NCBI GenBank assembly: GCA_963575645.1
Contig: OY754468.1
Location: forward strand, 8,804,001-8,868,000
DNA: 64,000 nucleotides
Source of the DNA: Xanthostigma xanthostigma
Taxonomy: Eukaryota > Arthropoda > Insecta > Raphidioptera > Raphidiidae
Direction of reading: 5' to 3'
Shown: in pieces, positions 53,857-64,000 of the stretch
Numbering within the stretch: position 1 is the first letter of the stretch
Layout of the letters: every line of letters starts with the position of its first letter
Notes under the pieces: generated by a model
The model's database searches: none
The model's input: the letters and a program-made list of their open reading frames with translations, nothing else
Told to the model about the DNA's origin: nothing
Translations under genes and position numbers: made by a program

Positions 53857-54301
53857 ATCCTAATAGGCAATAATTTTAATAGTAATACTTAATAGACTTG
53901 TGAACATATTATACTCACATGAAAGTTTACTTGTGATAAATTTTATGTTTTTAAGTTTTTTGTAATTTGTTTTGCTCGTAAGGTATATTGTCGTATTTTA
54001 TGCAGGAAGATTGATGGTGCGTTATTGTCATAGATATAATAAGAAAATAAATTCGCATAAATATTCACGTCGAAGTGCACCATCACAGAATAACTAACGA
54101 CAATATATTACTCGTGTGTCAGGTTAATTGCTGTGTCTCATTGTCATTCTATATGTAAGAATGGCAATAATCCTTTGAGTCGCTCCATCTGAATACTCAA
54201 AACGCTATAAATTACCTTTTTTTAGTGTTTTTGTTTGTATCAAAAAAATGTATTTTTTATTATCTAATTCACGTCAGTATACAAAAGGAAAGAACCCCGC
54301 A
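53857..54301. other. No gene recognised
   Basis: A small inverted repeat around 53970-54120 (GTATATTGTCG / CGACAATATA, GGTGCGTTATT / GTGCACC) only. Confidence 0.4.
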
Positions 54302-54810
54302 CAAACCTTATTATTGGATTTAGTTTTCGGATAAATTGATCAAAAATGGTTTTATTTTATAGTTTAAAGGTCATTAAGAAAAAGTGTCCATTGGCGCATA
54401 GCCTAAAAACCAATAGATTTTTAGCTACAGATATGATTTTAGATATAGCCGGGATATTCGTATAGAATTCACAAATATGTTCCATGTTCAACTTTTGTGC
54501 TTTTTTTTTAGAAATAGAAAAATAGTCGAAGACTAGGTAATATTGGAAGGTGTCACCCTGTATAAAATAATAATGTCATATTCGGATTCAGCGCACTCGA
54601 AAACATATTTCTAGAGCTTAGGATTTTTTTAAGATTGGGAATTCAATGGATATCCCTAAGTCTAAAATCCCGCTAAACATATCTGTAGCTAAAAATCTAT
54701 TGGTTTTTAGGCTATATGCGGCCATGAATACATTTTCTTAGTGTCCTTTAAACTATAGAATAAAACCATTTTCGATCAATTTAACCGAGAACCAAATCTC
54801 ATAAGGTTTG
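54302..54810. repeat. Foldback element, about 180-bp arms
   Basis: CAAACCTTATTATTGGATTT, AAATGGTTTTATTTTATAGT and CTAAAAACCAATAGATTTTT, AGCTACAGATATG recur in reverse on the right. The loop includes a CACCCTGTA transposon-end word at 54557. Confidence 0.9.
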
Positions 54811-55036
54811 TTAAAATACTAGAAAATTATTTGTATATTTGTATTTTGAAATACTTTTTCTTGTAAATTAATACAAAATACTTTTCTAGTATCTATTTGT
54901 ATTTCAAATACTTTTACTCAAATAATTTACAAGTCCAGACTTGTAAAGAATACTTTTTAAAAGTTTTTGAAATACAAATACTAGAAAAGTACTTGTATTT
55001 GTATTTTGAAATACTTTTACTCAAATACTTTACAAG
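54811..55036. mobile_element. Small MITE with GTATTT-rich interior
   Basis: CAGACTTGTAAAG at 54934 and CTTTACAAGTCTG at 55024-55036 are exact inverted ends. Surrounding and internal sequence is built of TTTGTATTTTGAAATACTTT words, so a larger related element may extend left to 54811. Confidence 0.65.
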
Positions 55037-55670
55037 TCTGATTTTTATTACGTTTGTGCATTAAAATAACCATTACCTCATTTATATTAAAATGATAATA
55101 TCTCGTACTTCTGTTGTGCTATACCTACAATATTTATTGTAAGTTGAATTTAAATAATAATTAATAAATGTAATAATGATAATAATTATTCAGTTACCAC
55201 CGTCAAACAATTAATTGTAAGAGGACAACCAACAGAAGTAACTACAAGTTATTGCTGTTTATTAATCAGTAAAACTGTAATTTGTTTTGTGTAATAATTA
55301 ATTAATCAGAAATGACACTTTCATATTTAGCTATGTGGCAATTAAGTATCATTACTTTTCCGATCCGGCTTAGTCCGTGTAGGTTCTGATTTGACAGCTA
55401 AATAATCAATAAATGTCTTATATTACATTTTTAATAACAAAAAAAATGGAATCTTCTCACCCAACTTAATAAATATTGTTTTTTATATAATAATGTTATA
55501 CTTTTCACAACGGTTTATCATTCTATTTATTTTTTACAAGAAAGTTTTATGAACAGTTTTTTTTCTAAACTTTATAGTTTCGGAAATATTTTGAAAATAT
55601 GTACAAAATCGGCTGATCTTTTGTTCTGTAGATCTGTCAGAAAGAAATTAGTTAAGCATGTTTTGATTAT
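55037..55670. other. No gene recognised
   Basis: 55480-55670 resembles 60650-60830 and 19380-19500 (TTTTCACAACGGTTTATCAT, TTTGTTCTGTAGATCTGTC). Confidence 0.4.
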
Positions 55671-56407
55671 AGTTTAAGCTCCCATGACAGAAAAAGTTAC
55701 CCCAAAGAACACCTCAAAATTATAAAGTGAAAATGGCTGAAAAACATGTCAGAAACATGTTACGCCCACCAGACAAGTAAAAATTTGTTAATTGTTATTT
55801 TTTATGAATTTTTGAATTTAAAAAAAAAAACATGATTTTACTTTCCAAAACACCTGCTTGAAATTTATACAATTTGTAGTAAATAATGTACCATTTTTGA
55901 AAAAATTGGTCTGGCTGACAATTTTTGTTAATACATTAGCCAGACTTCATTTGTTATAAACTATTTTTTTTATGAAAATACATTTCATAACACCTCCTTT
56001 GAATTTTTTTTAAAATAAAGTTTAAGATCTCTTCTATCTAATACAACTGGTCTGGCCGACAATTTTTGTTAATAAATTGGTCAGACTTCATTTGTTATAG
56101 TTTTGTTTTTTATGAAGTCTGTCAAGTAAAAAACATTTTTTCGCTGACAGACCAATTTTCATGCATAAAATAGAATTCAAACCTTCTCTCAGAAAAAAAT
56201 TAAGGTGGTGTTTTGACACGGCCCTTGTAAAAGCTGATTTGCTTATGAAATAACGCTGTCACGGCGCTTAAAAATTGAATCTGGCATGGTAAAAAACAAT
56301 ATTTGGATGAAAAATGTATTAAAGTATATAAAAGGGATCTACCGTATTAATTTAGAATAAAAATTTTTTTTTTCTAGTTAGCAACGATTATACCATATTT
56401 TTTCATT

Positions 56408-57115
56408 AAAAAAAAAATTGGTTGTCTGTAAAGTCGGTTTACGGACGATAGTTTTACGTGATAACGTATTCCGTAATACATAACCTAAACCTCCCAAAAT
56501 TTGGTTTCAATCCGCTTATCCTTGGTGTCGGAATGATAAGAAATGTCAAAAGTGACGTTTGCAACTTACAAAGTATTATGTTCTAATAATAATTAGTTAT
56601 TCCAATACTTAACTTAGAAGGCGTTGCAATTCTCAAAATACTAATGTCAAAAAATTGAATTAAACATTAGAAATGCAGCCGTTTTCATGTTAAGACAAGA
56701 CATACGTTTGCTTCTAATTTCCATGTACGGCAAACAAAGACAACCGACCGCGTCGCGCCATGCATTAGACAACATTGCATTTATACAGCTATTTTTCTAT
56801 ATAAATTTGTATAAAATATTTTTCTATATAAATTTGTATAAAAAAACTGTTTAGGCAAATTCTGTTATACGAAATCTATGTAAAATGTTCTCCTCTTTCG
56901 TTTAAGACTGGTTTTAAAAACCGATCTGATTTAAATTGAGCGAGAAATTAGCAAAAAGCACGCACAGGGTCAGGCGGAACGTTACGCGTTATGCGTTACG
57001 CGTTACGAACGTTAGGAACGTTACGTTACACTTTTTCGTACATGCAGCCGGTGTTTTATCAATTTATAATATTGGTGATTCATCAATTTATAAGACGTTA
57101 TCACGTCAAAAAAAA
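56408..57115 (-). mobile_element. R1 element at the palindrome apex
   Basis: Reverse copy: A-run, TTGGTTGTCTGTAAAGTCGG ... TATAAGACGTTATCACGTCA, A-run. Shares the 24-bp internal duplication with 48217-48904 and 57165-57871. The 63-codon frame at 56936-57127 is a shadow. Confidence 0.9.
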
Positions 57116-57164
57116 TTTTTATTCTAAATTAATACGGTAGATTCCTTCTATATACTTTAATACA

Positions 57165-57871
57165 TTTTTGACGTGATAACGTCTTATAAATTGATGAATC
57201 ACCAATATTATAAATTGATAAAACACCGGCTGCATGTACGAAAAAGTGTAACGTAACGTTCCTAACGTTCGTAACGCGTAACGCATAACGCATAACGCGT
57301 AACGTTCCGCCTGACCCTGTGCGTGCTTTTTGCTAATTTCTCGCTCAATTTAAATCAGATCGGTTTGAAACCAGTCTTAAACGAAAGAGGAGAACATTTT
57401 ACATAGATTTCGTATAACAGAATTTGCCTAAACAGTTTTTTTATACAAATTTATATAGAAAAATATTTTATACAAATTTATATAGAAAAATAGCTGTATA
57501 AATGCATTGTTGTCTATTGCATGGCGCGCGCGCGACGCGGTCGGTCGTCTTTGTTTGCCGTACATGGAAATTAGAAAACAACGTATGTCTTGTCTTAACA
57601 TGAAAACGGCTGCATTTCTAATGTTTATTTTTTGACATTAGTATTTTGTGATTTGCAAAGCCTTCTAAGTTAACTATTGGAATAACTAATTATTATTAGA
57701 ACATAATACTTTGTAAGTTGCAAACGTCACTTTTGACATTTCTTATCATTCCGACACCAAGGATAAGCGGATTGAAACCAAATTTTGGGAGGTTTAGGTT
57801 ATGTATTACGGAATACGTTATCACGTAAAACTATCGTCCGTAAACCGACTTTACAGACAACCAATTTTTTT
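57165..57871 (+). mobile_element. R1 element in the right arm
   Basis: T-run, TGACGTGATAACGTCTTATA ... ACCGACTTTACAGACAACCA, T-run. Has the longest ACG-repeat tract of the family (57246-57306). Confidence 0.92.
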
Positions 57872-58353
57872 CATCAAAATATTATTTTTTACCATGCCAG
57901 ATTCAATTTTTAAGCGCCGTGACAGCGTTTTTTCATAAGCAAATCAGCTTTTACAAGGGCCGTGTCAAAACACCACCTTAATTTTTTTCTGAAAGAAGGT
58001 TTGACATCTATTTTATGCATAAAAATTGGTCTGTCAGCGAAAAAATGTTTTTTACTATGACAGACTTCATAAACAAAAAATTTTAAAACAAATGCAGTCT
58101 GACCAATTTATTAACAAAAATTGTCAGCCAGACCAGTTGTATTAGATAGAAGAGATCTTAAACTTTATTAAAAAAAAAATTCAAGGAGGTGTTATGAAAT
58201 GTATTTTCATAAAAAAAATAGTTTATAACAAATGAAGTCTGGCTAATTTATTAACAAAAATTGTCAGCCAGACTAATTTTTTCAAAAATGGTACATTATT
58301 TACTACAAATTGTATAAATTTCAAGCAAGTGTTTTGGAAAGTAAAATCATGTT

Positions 58354-61071
58354 TTTAGGCGCGATAAGCGTAAGCTAAAGCGCCTATATTATGTACTCGC
58401 TTTGTCTGTGAATCTGTGATCCCGAATTTTGTATCCAGCGTACAGCCCAAACGGCTTAACCGATTTTAAAAAACTTTTTTTTGTTCGATTTGTCTCCGGG
58501 TAACTTAGATCCTAACGTCGCCCGATTTTTGAATTTTTGCTCCAGAGGGGAGCAATTTAGAAAAAACGAAGTTTTTCGCTTATAACTCGCTCAATTTAAA
58601 TCAGATCGGTTCGAAACCTGTCTTAAACGAAAGAGGAGAAAATTTTACATAAATTTCGTACAACAGAATTTGCCCAATCACTTTTTTATACACATTTATA
58701 TAGAAATAAATTCAATCTGATATAACCGATAGCAAACATCTTTCGGTTATCTCTCTCTGTTGCACGGTATAACATGGTAATATAATTATTGCGTATGTTC
58801 TGTCTTAAAATAAAATTGGTCGATAATTTTATTTATGACAATAATAAAACAAGAAGATGGCATTTGTTTAAAAACGGAAGCCATTTGAAATATTTGTGAA
58901 ATGCAACGCCTTCTAAGTTAACAATTTGAATAACTAATTAATAGAACTTAATACTTTGACAGATGCAAACGTCACTTTTGACATTTCTTATCATTCCGAC
59001 ACCAAGAATGAGCGGATTGAAATCAAATTTTGGGAGGATGTTTGATATGCAAATATGAAGTGGCCTATTGTTTTTGGGGAACATCGGCGCATGCGTAAAA
59101 GAATATATCTCTTATAATGTTGTTTTATATAATAATAATATAGTTTTTAAAACGGTTTTTACTCTATCTATTTTTACTAGAAATTTTTGTAAATTTTTTG
59201 GGGAAAATCGGCGCATGCGCAAAAGAGATACATGCCATAGTTGTTTTTTATATAATAATGGTGTACTTTTTATAATGTTTTATTATTCTTCTTTACAAGA
59301 AAGATTTGTAAAATGTTTTTTGACGTGATAACGTCTTATAAATTGATGAAACACCAATCTTATAAATTGTTGAAACACCGGCTGCATGTACGAAAAAGTG
59401 TCACGTTCCGAAATGTGCCACGTTCCACCTGACTTAAATATGATATTCGAGCGGCAGATATCATCAACCGATTAAGATGAAAATTTAGTTTAGTTTAGTT
59501 TGAATGACAATGCATGGTTAGCTGTATGACGTCACTCTAAATCCAATATGGCGGACTTCTAAAGATGGCGGACTAATTTTATTATGCTTTCCTACAATAT
59601 GGGTATCAAATGAAAGGGCTTGCTGAGAATAACTCGAAAAATAAAGTGACGTCACTCTAAATCCAATATGGCGGACTTCTAAAGATGGCGGACTAAGTTT
59701 TTTATGCTTTCCTACAATATGGGTATCAAATGAAAGGGCTTGCTGAAAATAACTCGAAAAATAAAGTGACGTCACTCTAAATCCAATATGGCGGACTTCT
59801 AAAGATGGCGGACTAATTTTATTATGCTTTCCTACAATATGGGTATCAAATGAAAGGGCTTGCTGAGAATAACTCGAAAAATAAAGTGACATCACTCTAA
59901 ATCCAATATGTCGGACTTCTAAAGATGGCGGACTAATTTTATTATGCTTTCCTACAATATGGGTATCAAATGAAAGGACTTGCTGAGAGTAACTCGAAAA
60001 ATAAAGTGACGTCACTCTAAATCCAATATGGCGGACTTCTAAAGATGGTGGACTAATTTTATTATGCTTTCCTACAATATGGGTATCAAATGAAAGGGCT
60101 TGCTGAGAATAACTCGAAAAACAAAGTGACTTTAGTATAAATCCAATATGGCGGACTTCTAAAGATGGCGGACTAAGTTTCTGACGTGATAACGTCTTAT
60201 AAATTGATGAAACACCAGCTGCACGCACGAAAAAGTGTAACGTTCCGTAACGTTCCGCCTGACCCTGTGCGTGCAAGCGAGAGCGCAGTAATGTATTATT
60301 AAATATGATATTCGAGCGGAATACGTTATCACGTAAAACTATCGTCCGTAAACCGACTTTACAGACAACTAATTTTTTTTCAGGTAAAGTCGGCGCATGC
60401 GCAGAAGAGGTATAAGTTATAAAGCTGTTTGTATATAAGAATGGTATACTTTTCATAACGGTTTTTTATTCGATCTATTTTTATAAGAGTTTTGTATAAT
60501 TTTTGGGAAAAATCGGCCCATGCGCAAAAGAGATACATACCATAGTTGTTTTTTATATAATAATAGTGTACTTTTTATAGTGTTTTATTATTCTACTTTA
60601 CAAGAAAGTTTTGTAAAATGTTTTTTGAGCGAAAGTCGGCGCATATATGCTATAAAATTGTTTTTATATAATAATTGGGTACTTTTCATAACGGTTTATT
60701 TTTCTATCTGTTTTTACAAGAAAGTTATGAATTTTTTTTTCTAAACTCATTATTTCAGAAATTTTTTGAAAAAAAATCTGTTGTTCTTTTGTTCTGAAGA
60801 TGTTAGTTAGGTAGCTCTTTGTTTAATTTTTGCATGACACAATAATATATTACATAGAGAACCATGAAATTATTAAAATTATATTTTCCTTTCTGTGTTT
60901 CATTATTTTCAACTGTTATTTTTTTCTTAGAATAAGTAAATTAAGTTATACTATATTAAGCTCCAAGTGTCGTTAAATATATACACCGATTTTCAAAAAA
61001 AAACACCGGGGTATATGACGCAAAATTTCGCGCCTTGTAATTCTTGAATTACTTGGGCATATACTCCCACT
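58354..61071 (+). mobile_element. Composite insertion in the right arm (long R1-related element)
   Basis: Begins AGGCGCGATAAGCGTAAGCT in a T-run where the left arm is continuous, and ends near 61071 before TTTTAAATTCAAAAATTCAT resumes the arm. It includes R1 core sequence (58588-58720), degenerate CGGCGCATGCG units (59068-59310, 60380-60770), an R1 5' end at 59321, the 120-bp satellite, and a deleted R1 at 60182-60380. No coding capacity found. Confidence 0.75.
59527..60180. repeat. 120-bp satellite array, about 5.5 units
   Basis: Exact 120-bp period. Each unit has TGACGTCACTC, TCCAATATGGCGGACTTCT, AAAGATGGCGGACTAA, TGCTTTCCTACAATATGGGT and ATCAAATGAAAGGGCTTGCT. Because 120 is divisible by three and one - strand frame lacks stops, a 312-codon frame results; it is not considered a gene. 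Confidence 0.97.
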
Positions 61072-61230
61072 GGTTTTTTTTAAATTCAAAAATTCATAAA
61101 AAATAACAATTAACAAATTTTTACTTGTCTGGCGGGCGTAACATGTTTCTGACATGTTTTTCAGCCATTTTCACTTTATAATTTTGAGGTGTTATTTGGG
61201 GTAACTTTTTCTGTCATGGGAGCTTAAACT

Positions 61231-61815
61231 ATTAATTTTTACATGACGTGAAAGATATGTAAGTAACCATGGGAACGAAGTCCACGCAATGCACAAGCTA
61301 GTGCAAGGAACGAGGATACTGGATCAATTTTTTTGCTCAGCATAATATTATGTATATAGGCATGAATACATAAAAAACGATGCTTTTTGGCGACCTGATG
61401 AGATGCAATCTGCAACAGAAATATGATAGTATATTATTATGAAGTTTTTAATTATATGCCATTTTATAATATCGCAAAATTCCATAATCACTTTTAGTGC
61501 CGGAATTGAAGACTTATTGCAATCGAAAACGTATAATTATGTAAAAATAAGTCTGTGAGGTCTTCAAGACCCTGTGATATATTTTTACCACCATTTGGTG
61601 TTCTTATGCTTTATTTTTTAAACTGTTTTGGAAATGTAAAAAATTAAATAAATAGTTGTATTTACTTTAAAAATTTATTGTTTCAAAAAATATAAAAAAC
61701 AGACTTATCTCAACGTATTGAAAAGTAGAACAGTAGGTATATTGTTTATCTGTTTGCGTAATGGTATATCTTAAACGACGAGCTGTGACATTATGTTAAA
61801 AACGTAAGTTTTAAC
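61231..61815. other. No gene recognised
   Basis: Outside the palindrome. ATATGTAAGTAACCATGGGA near 61256 matches 19541-19555, so the R1-related family may extend here. Confidence 0.4.
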
Positions 61816-61990
61816 AGGCCTTGAATAAGAAACCATCTTGATATTTATATGGAATTGTTTAGGGAAAGCTTGAAAAACCTCAACAAGATGGCCGGTACAG
61901 GAATTACCGTTTCTCGGCGAGAGGCAGTGGGAAAAACTCCCAGCTACATCTGCCCCCGCCGGTACCTCCCGAATGCGAGTCTAGTGCTAA
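61816..61990 (-). mobile_element. SINE, reverse copy without A box
   Basis: Reverse of 10215-10390: CTCGGCGAGAGGCAGTGG, CAGCTACATCTGCCC, CCGGTACCTCCCGAATGC. Truncated inside the tRNA head. The small frames here are shadows. Confidence 0.8.
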
Positions 61991-62274
61991 AATTTTCGAT
62001 ATGTTTTGAGCGTGATTCACTTTTTTTAGACACACGATATATAGACATATTAGGAAACAATCACTAGATATCAATATTGATGAAGATGAACATGCCAAAA
62101 ATGACTAATTAATTATAAATGATTAATTATCGAAAGCTATGTTAATTTCACCTTACGTCTATTAAAAATATTTTATGCTGGGGACATGTGCAAGTGTCGT
62201 TGACACAACGTGCTATAAAAATATGTCACAAGACAAAACGACTTACGTCAAATATTCGCTAAAATATATCTAAT
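61991..62274. other. No gene recognised
   Basis: Short AT-rich spacer between the SINE and the hAT MITE. Confidence 0.4.
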
Positions 62275-62801
62275 TAGTGATGTGCCGGATATCCGTATCC
62301 GCGGATATCCGAGGGAGAAGAAAGATCCGTATACGTCTTCGTTAGTTTTTGGCGGATCTTTTACCTTACTAATTTTCAATTCATAGATGAAATTTTATAT
62401 ATATAGGTGAGTAGGTAATAATGAAAAACTGTTAAATTCCTTTCAGAATATTTTTTATTTTTTAAAATCGTATTTGGCACCTTTGTATTGCAAACATTTA
62501 TCGTAGTGAGTACCATACCAATAGTACATAACTCAAAGGTACTAAAAAACTATCTTTATAATGAGATATTGCACATAGATCTTTGAAAAGAGACAATCTG
62601 TTATGAGAGTTAACTCTTAAAGAGGTCAATAACTTTTTCCCATAACAGATAGTCTCTTTCCAAAGGTCGATGTGCAATATTTACCGCCGCGTACTCTAAG
62701 AAAGTTAAGATCCGTATCCGTATCACGGATCTTGAAACCAAAAATCCGTATTCAGATCCGTATCCGCGGATATACATTTTTAACGTTCCGGCGCATCACT
62801 A
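62275..62801. mobile_element. hAT MITE with GATCCGTATCCG repeats
   Basis: Ends TAGTGATGTGCCGGATATCC and AACGTTCCGGCGCATCACTA. Subterminal GATCCGTATCCGCGGATAT words at both ends; internal hairpin AAAGAGACAATCTGTTATGA / CATAACAGATAGTCTCTTT (62586-62660). Flanks TATCTAAT and CTAATAAT are only partly similar. Confidence 0.8.
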
Positions 62802-62811
62802 CTAATAATTA

Positions 62812-63083
62812 ACTATATGAATCATTGACTATCTACCCGATGTACGGTATAAGCAAATCACAAATAAATCTGCGTCTCTTTCTTCGGTGTAATTCCCTGG
62901 TTATTCCGACAATATATTATATTATTAGCATTATGTGTATCTCCCTTTATCAAAAGTTTTGTCTTTTTCTATGGCGTTAGCCAATCAGAACCAACGAGCT
63001 CTTACGACTTAAAAAATGACAGAAGTATATGTTTGCACCCTAATGGTTAGATCGCGATTTTATTTCTATGCTCGGTATATAAT
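62812..63083 (+). repeat. Dispersed repeat R2, copy 3, without the nested MITE
   Basis: TATGAATCATTGACTATCTA, TCTGCGTCTCTTTCTTCGG, GACAGAAGTATATGTTTGCA and CACCCTAATGGTTAG match 19845-20235. Confidence 0.75.
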
Positions 63084-63086
63084 AAA

Positions 63087-63583
63087 CTAGCCGTTACCCG
63101 CGGCTTCGCACGCGATTGAGACGAAACACGGATGCGTTCCCAATATTTGGCATAGTTTCTCCTTTCTCAATGAAGACATCCCTCTTAAATTTCCAAATTG
63201 ATGACATCCACGTGATCAACGTCCAAATGACACCCATGTTGATTTTTAGACTATCTACCTCTTTTCACCCTCTGAAGGGATTGTTTTTGAAAAGGCATGA
63301 AATACGTGTTTATTTATTGACAGGAGAAATCCTGCGCATTTTAGAATTGATACATGTATTTTATGATTTCTCTATGCAAATTTTGAATCTTCGTTACACC
63401 CTTTTAGAGGACGAATTTTCAAAAATCTGTTCTTAGCGGATACCTACGTCATAATAACTATCTGTGTGCTAAATTTCAGCCCAATCCGTCCAGTGGTTTG
63501 AGCTGTGTGTTGATATATCAGTCAGTCAGTAAGTCAATCAGTTATTCAGTCACGGTTTCCTTTTATATATTTAGTATATGTGA
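63087..63583 (-). mobile_element. Short Helitron-like element
   Basis: - strand 3' end GCGGGTAACGGCTAG followed by T; the 5' part ATACTAAATATATAAAAGGA, AACCGTGACTGA. The 5' flank does not give a clean A|TC. The 106-codon + frame at 63116-63436 is accidental. Confidence 0.7.
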
Positions 63584-64000
63584 ATATACCATATACAGAA
63601 CTTGCTATTGGGCAATGTTTTACTGATTTCGTTAATGCTTATACATCTGATAGATAGATATTTTATAACGCGACTACTTATTTTAGACCTAACACAACTC
63701 GTTTGTTAATTGAGGTACCAGTTTAAAATATTTGACGTATACAATTCGTTGCAGTGGCGTGGAAAGAATTAAAGAAACTTCCACTATCGCTACGTTTCAG
63801 AGTTCTGTAGCTAAAAGCGAACGGAAGTTGAGAGGAAGATATAAGTTAGTGAAGATAGAAAGAGAGAGAGTTACGTTTCGTATATTACTGTAGGGGTAAG
63901 AGAGAGACAGGTGCGCGTGCAAATTTTCTTTCTCTCTTCCTCATCACTGGCTAGCTGCGCCATCAGGTGGCCGAAAATATAAGCAGTACTAACAATAGAA
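63584..64000. other. No gene recognised
   Basis: 63830-63960 is rich in GA runs and slightly GC-richer. No convincing exon or element end. Confidence 0.35.

Larger units (their letters stand above)
55671..61230. repeat. 5.6-kb inverted-repeat complex
   Basis: Left arm 55671-56371. Right arm in three pieces: 57110-57168, 57868-58353 and 61072-61230. Marker pairs: AGTTTAAGCTCCCATGACAG / CTGTCATGGGAGCTTAAACT; GGTCTGGCTGACAATTTTTG / CAAAAATTGTCAGCCAGAC; GAATCTGGCATGGTAAAAAA / TTTTTTACCATGCCAGATTC. The right arm is interrupted by an R1 copy and by the composite insertion; another R1 copy sits at the apex. Confidence 0.88.

Noticed and set aside
59518-60456. 312-codon open frame on the - strand, the longest in the window
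   Set aside because: It is a translation of the 120-bp satellite (40-residue repeats). The period is a multiple of three, so one stop-free frame extends automatically. No start context or domain.
63116-63436. 106-codon frame
   Set aside because: Lies entirely within a short Helitron-like element whose relatives (2405-2712) do not preserve the frame.

Overview
This is AT-rich animal nuclear DNA, most likely from an insect or another arthropod. The evidence is the density and mix of transposons (short Helitrons with Lep1-like ends, hAT, mariner, pogo, PIF/Harbinger and piggyBac relics, jockey/CR1-type LINE tails, tRNA-derived SINEs), the absence of long host reading frames, and a few short GC-richer islands with eukaryotic splice signals. 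I cannot place the order from sequence alone. There is no sign of operons, ribosome binding sites, rRNA or CRISPR.

The main candidate for a resident gene is a phase-compatible chain on the + strand. It has a start codon in a good context and a strong donor at 11292-11311, an 86-nt exon open in one frame at 41785-41870, and a good acceptor at 45718 followed by 86 nt of coding sequence, a stop and AATAAA. If real, it is a protein of about 63 residues whose first intron is about 30 kb of nested transposons. I do not recognise the product.

Layout. 0-5 kb: a MADF-domain relic duplicated as a long inverted repeat, two LINE 3' tails and Helitron parts. 5-16 kb: a MITE with 27-bp ends, a jockey fragment, palindromes with hammerhead-like cores, a 155-bp tandem repeat, a solo LTR, a SINE, candidate exon 1, and a Harbinger-type MITE invaded by a palindrome. 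16-26 kb: hairpins (one perfect over 143 bp), the T-run-flanked family I call R1, and a pogo relic. 25-28 kb: two Helitrons with exact A|TC...CTAG|T ends, one carrying a tRNA-Lys-like sequence, and a mariner relic inside another Helitron end. 28-38 kb: a piggyBac-type MITE, a Harbinger relic with transposase, a second mariner copy, and a Helitron helicase relic split by a hAT element. 38-48 kb: hAT inside hAT, foldback repeats, candidate exons 2 and 3, and tRNA-bearing Helitrons. 48-64 kb: further R1 copies, a 5.6-kb inverted-repeat complex enclosing a 120-bp satellite, and more hAT, SINE and Helitron pieces.

No transposon here looks autonomous: every coding remnant is truncated, frameshifted or interrupted. 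The elements matter mainly as a layered record of insertions, several of which can be ordered from their target-site duplications.
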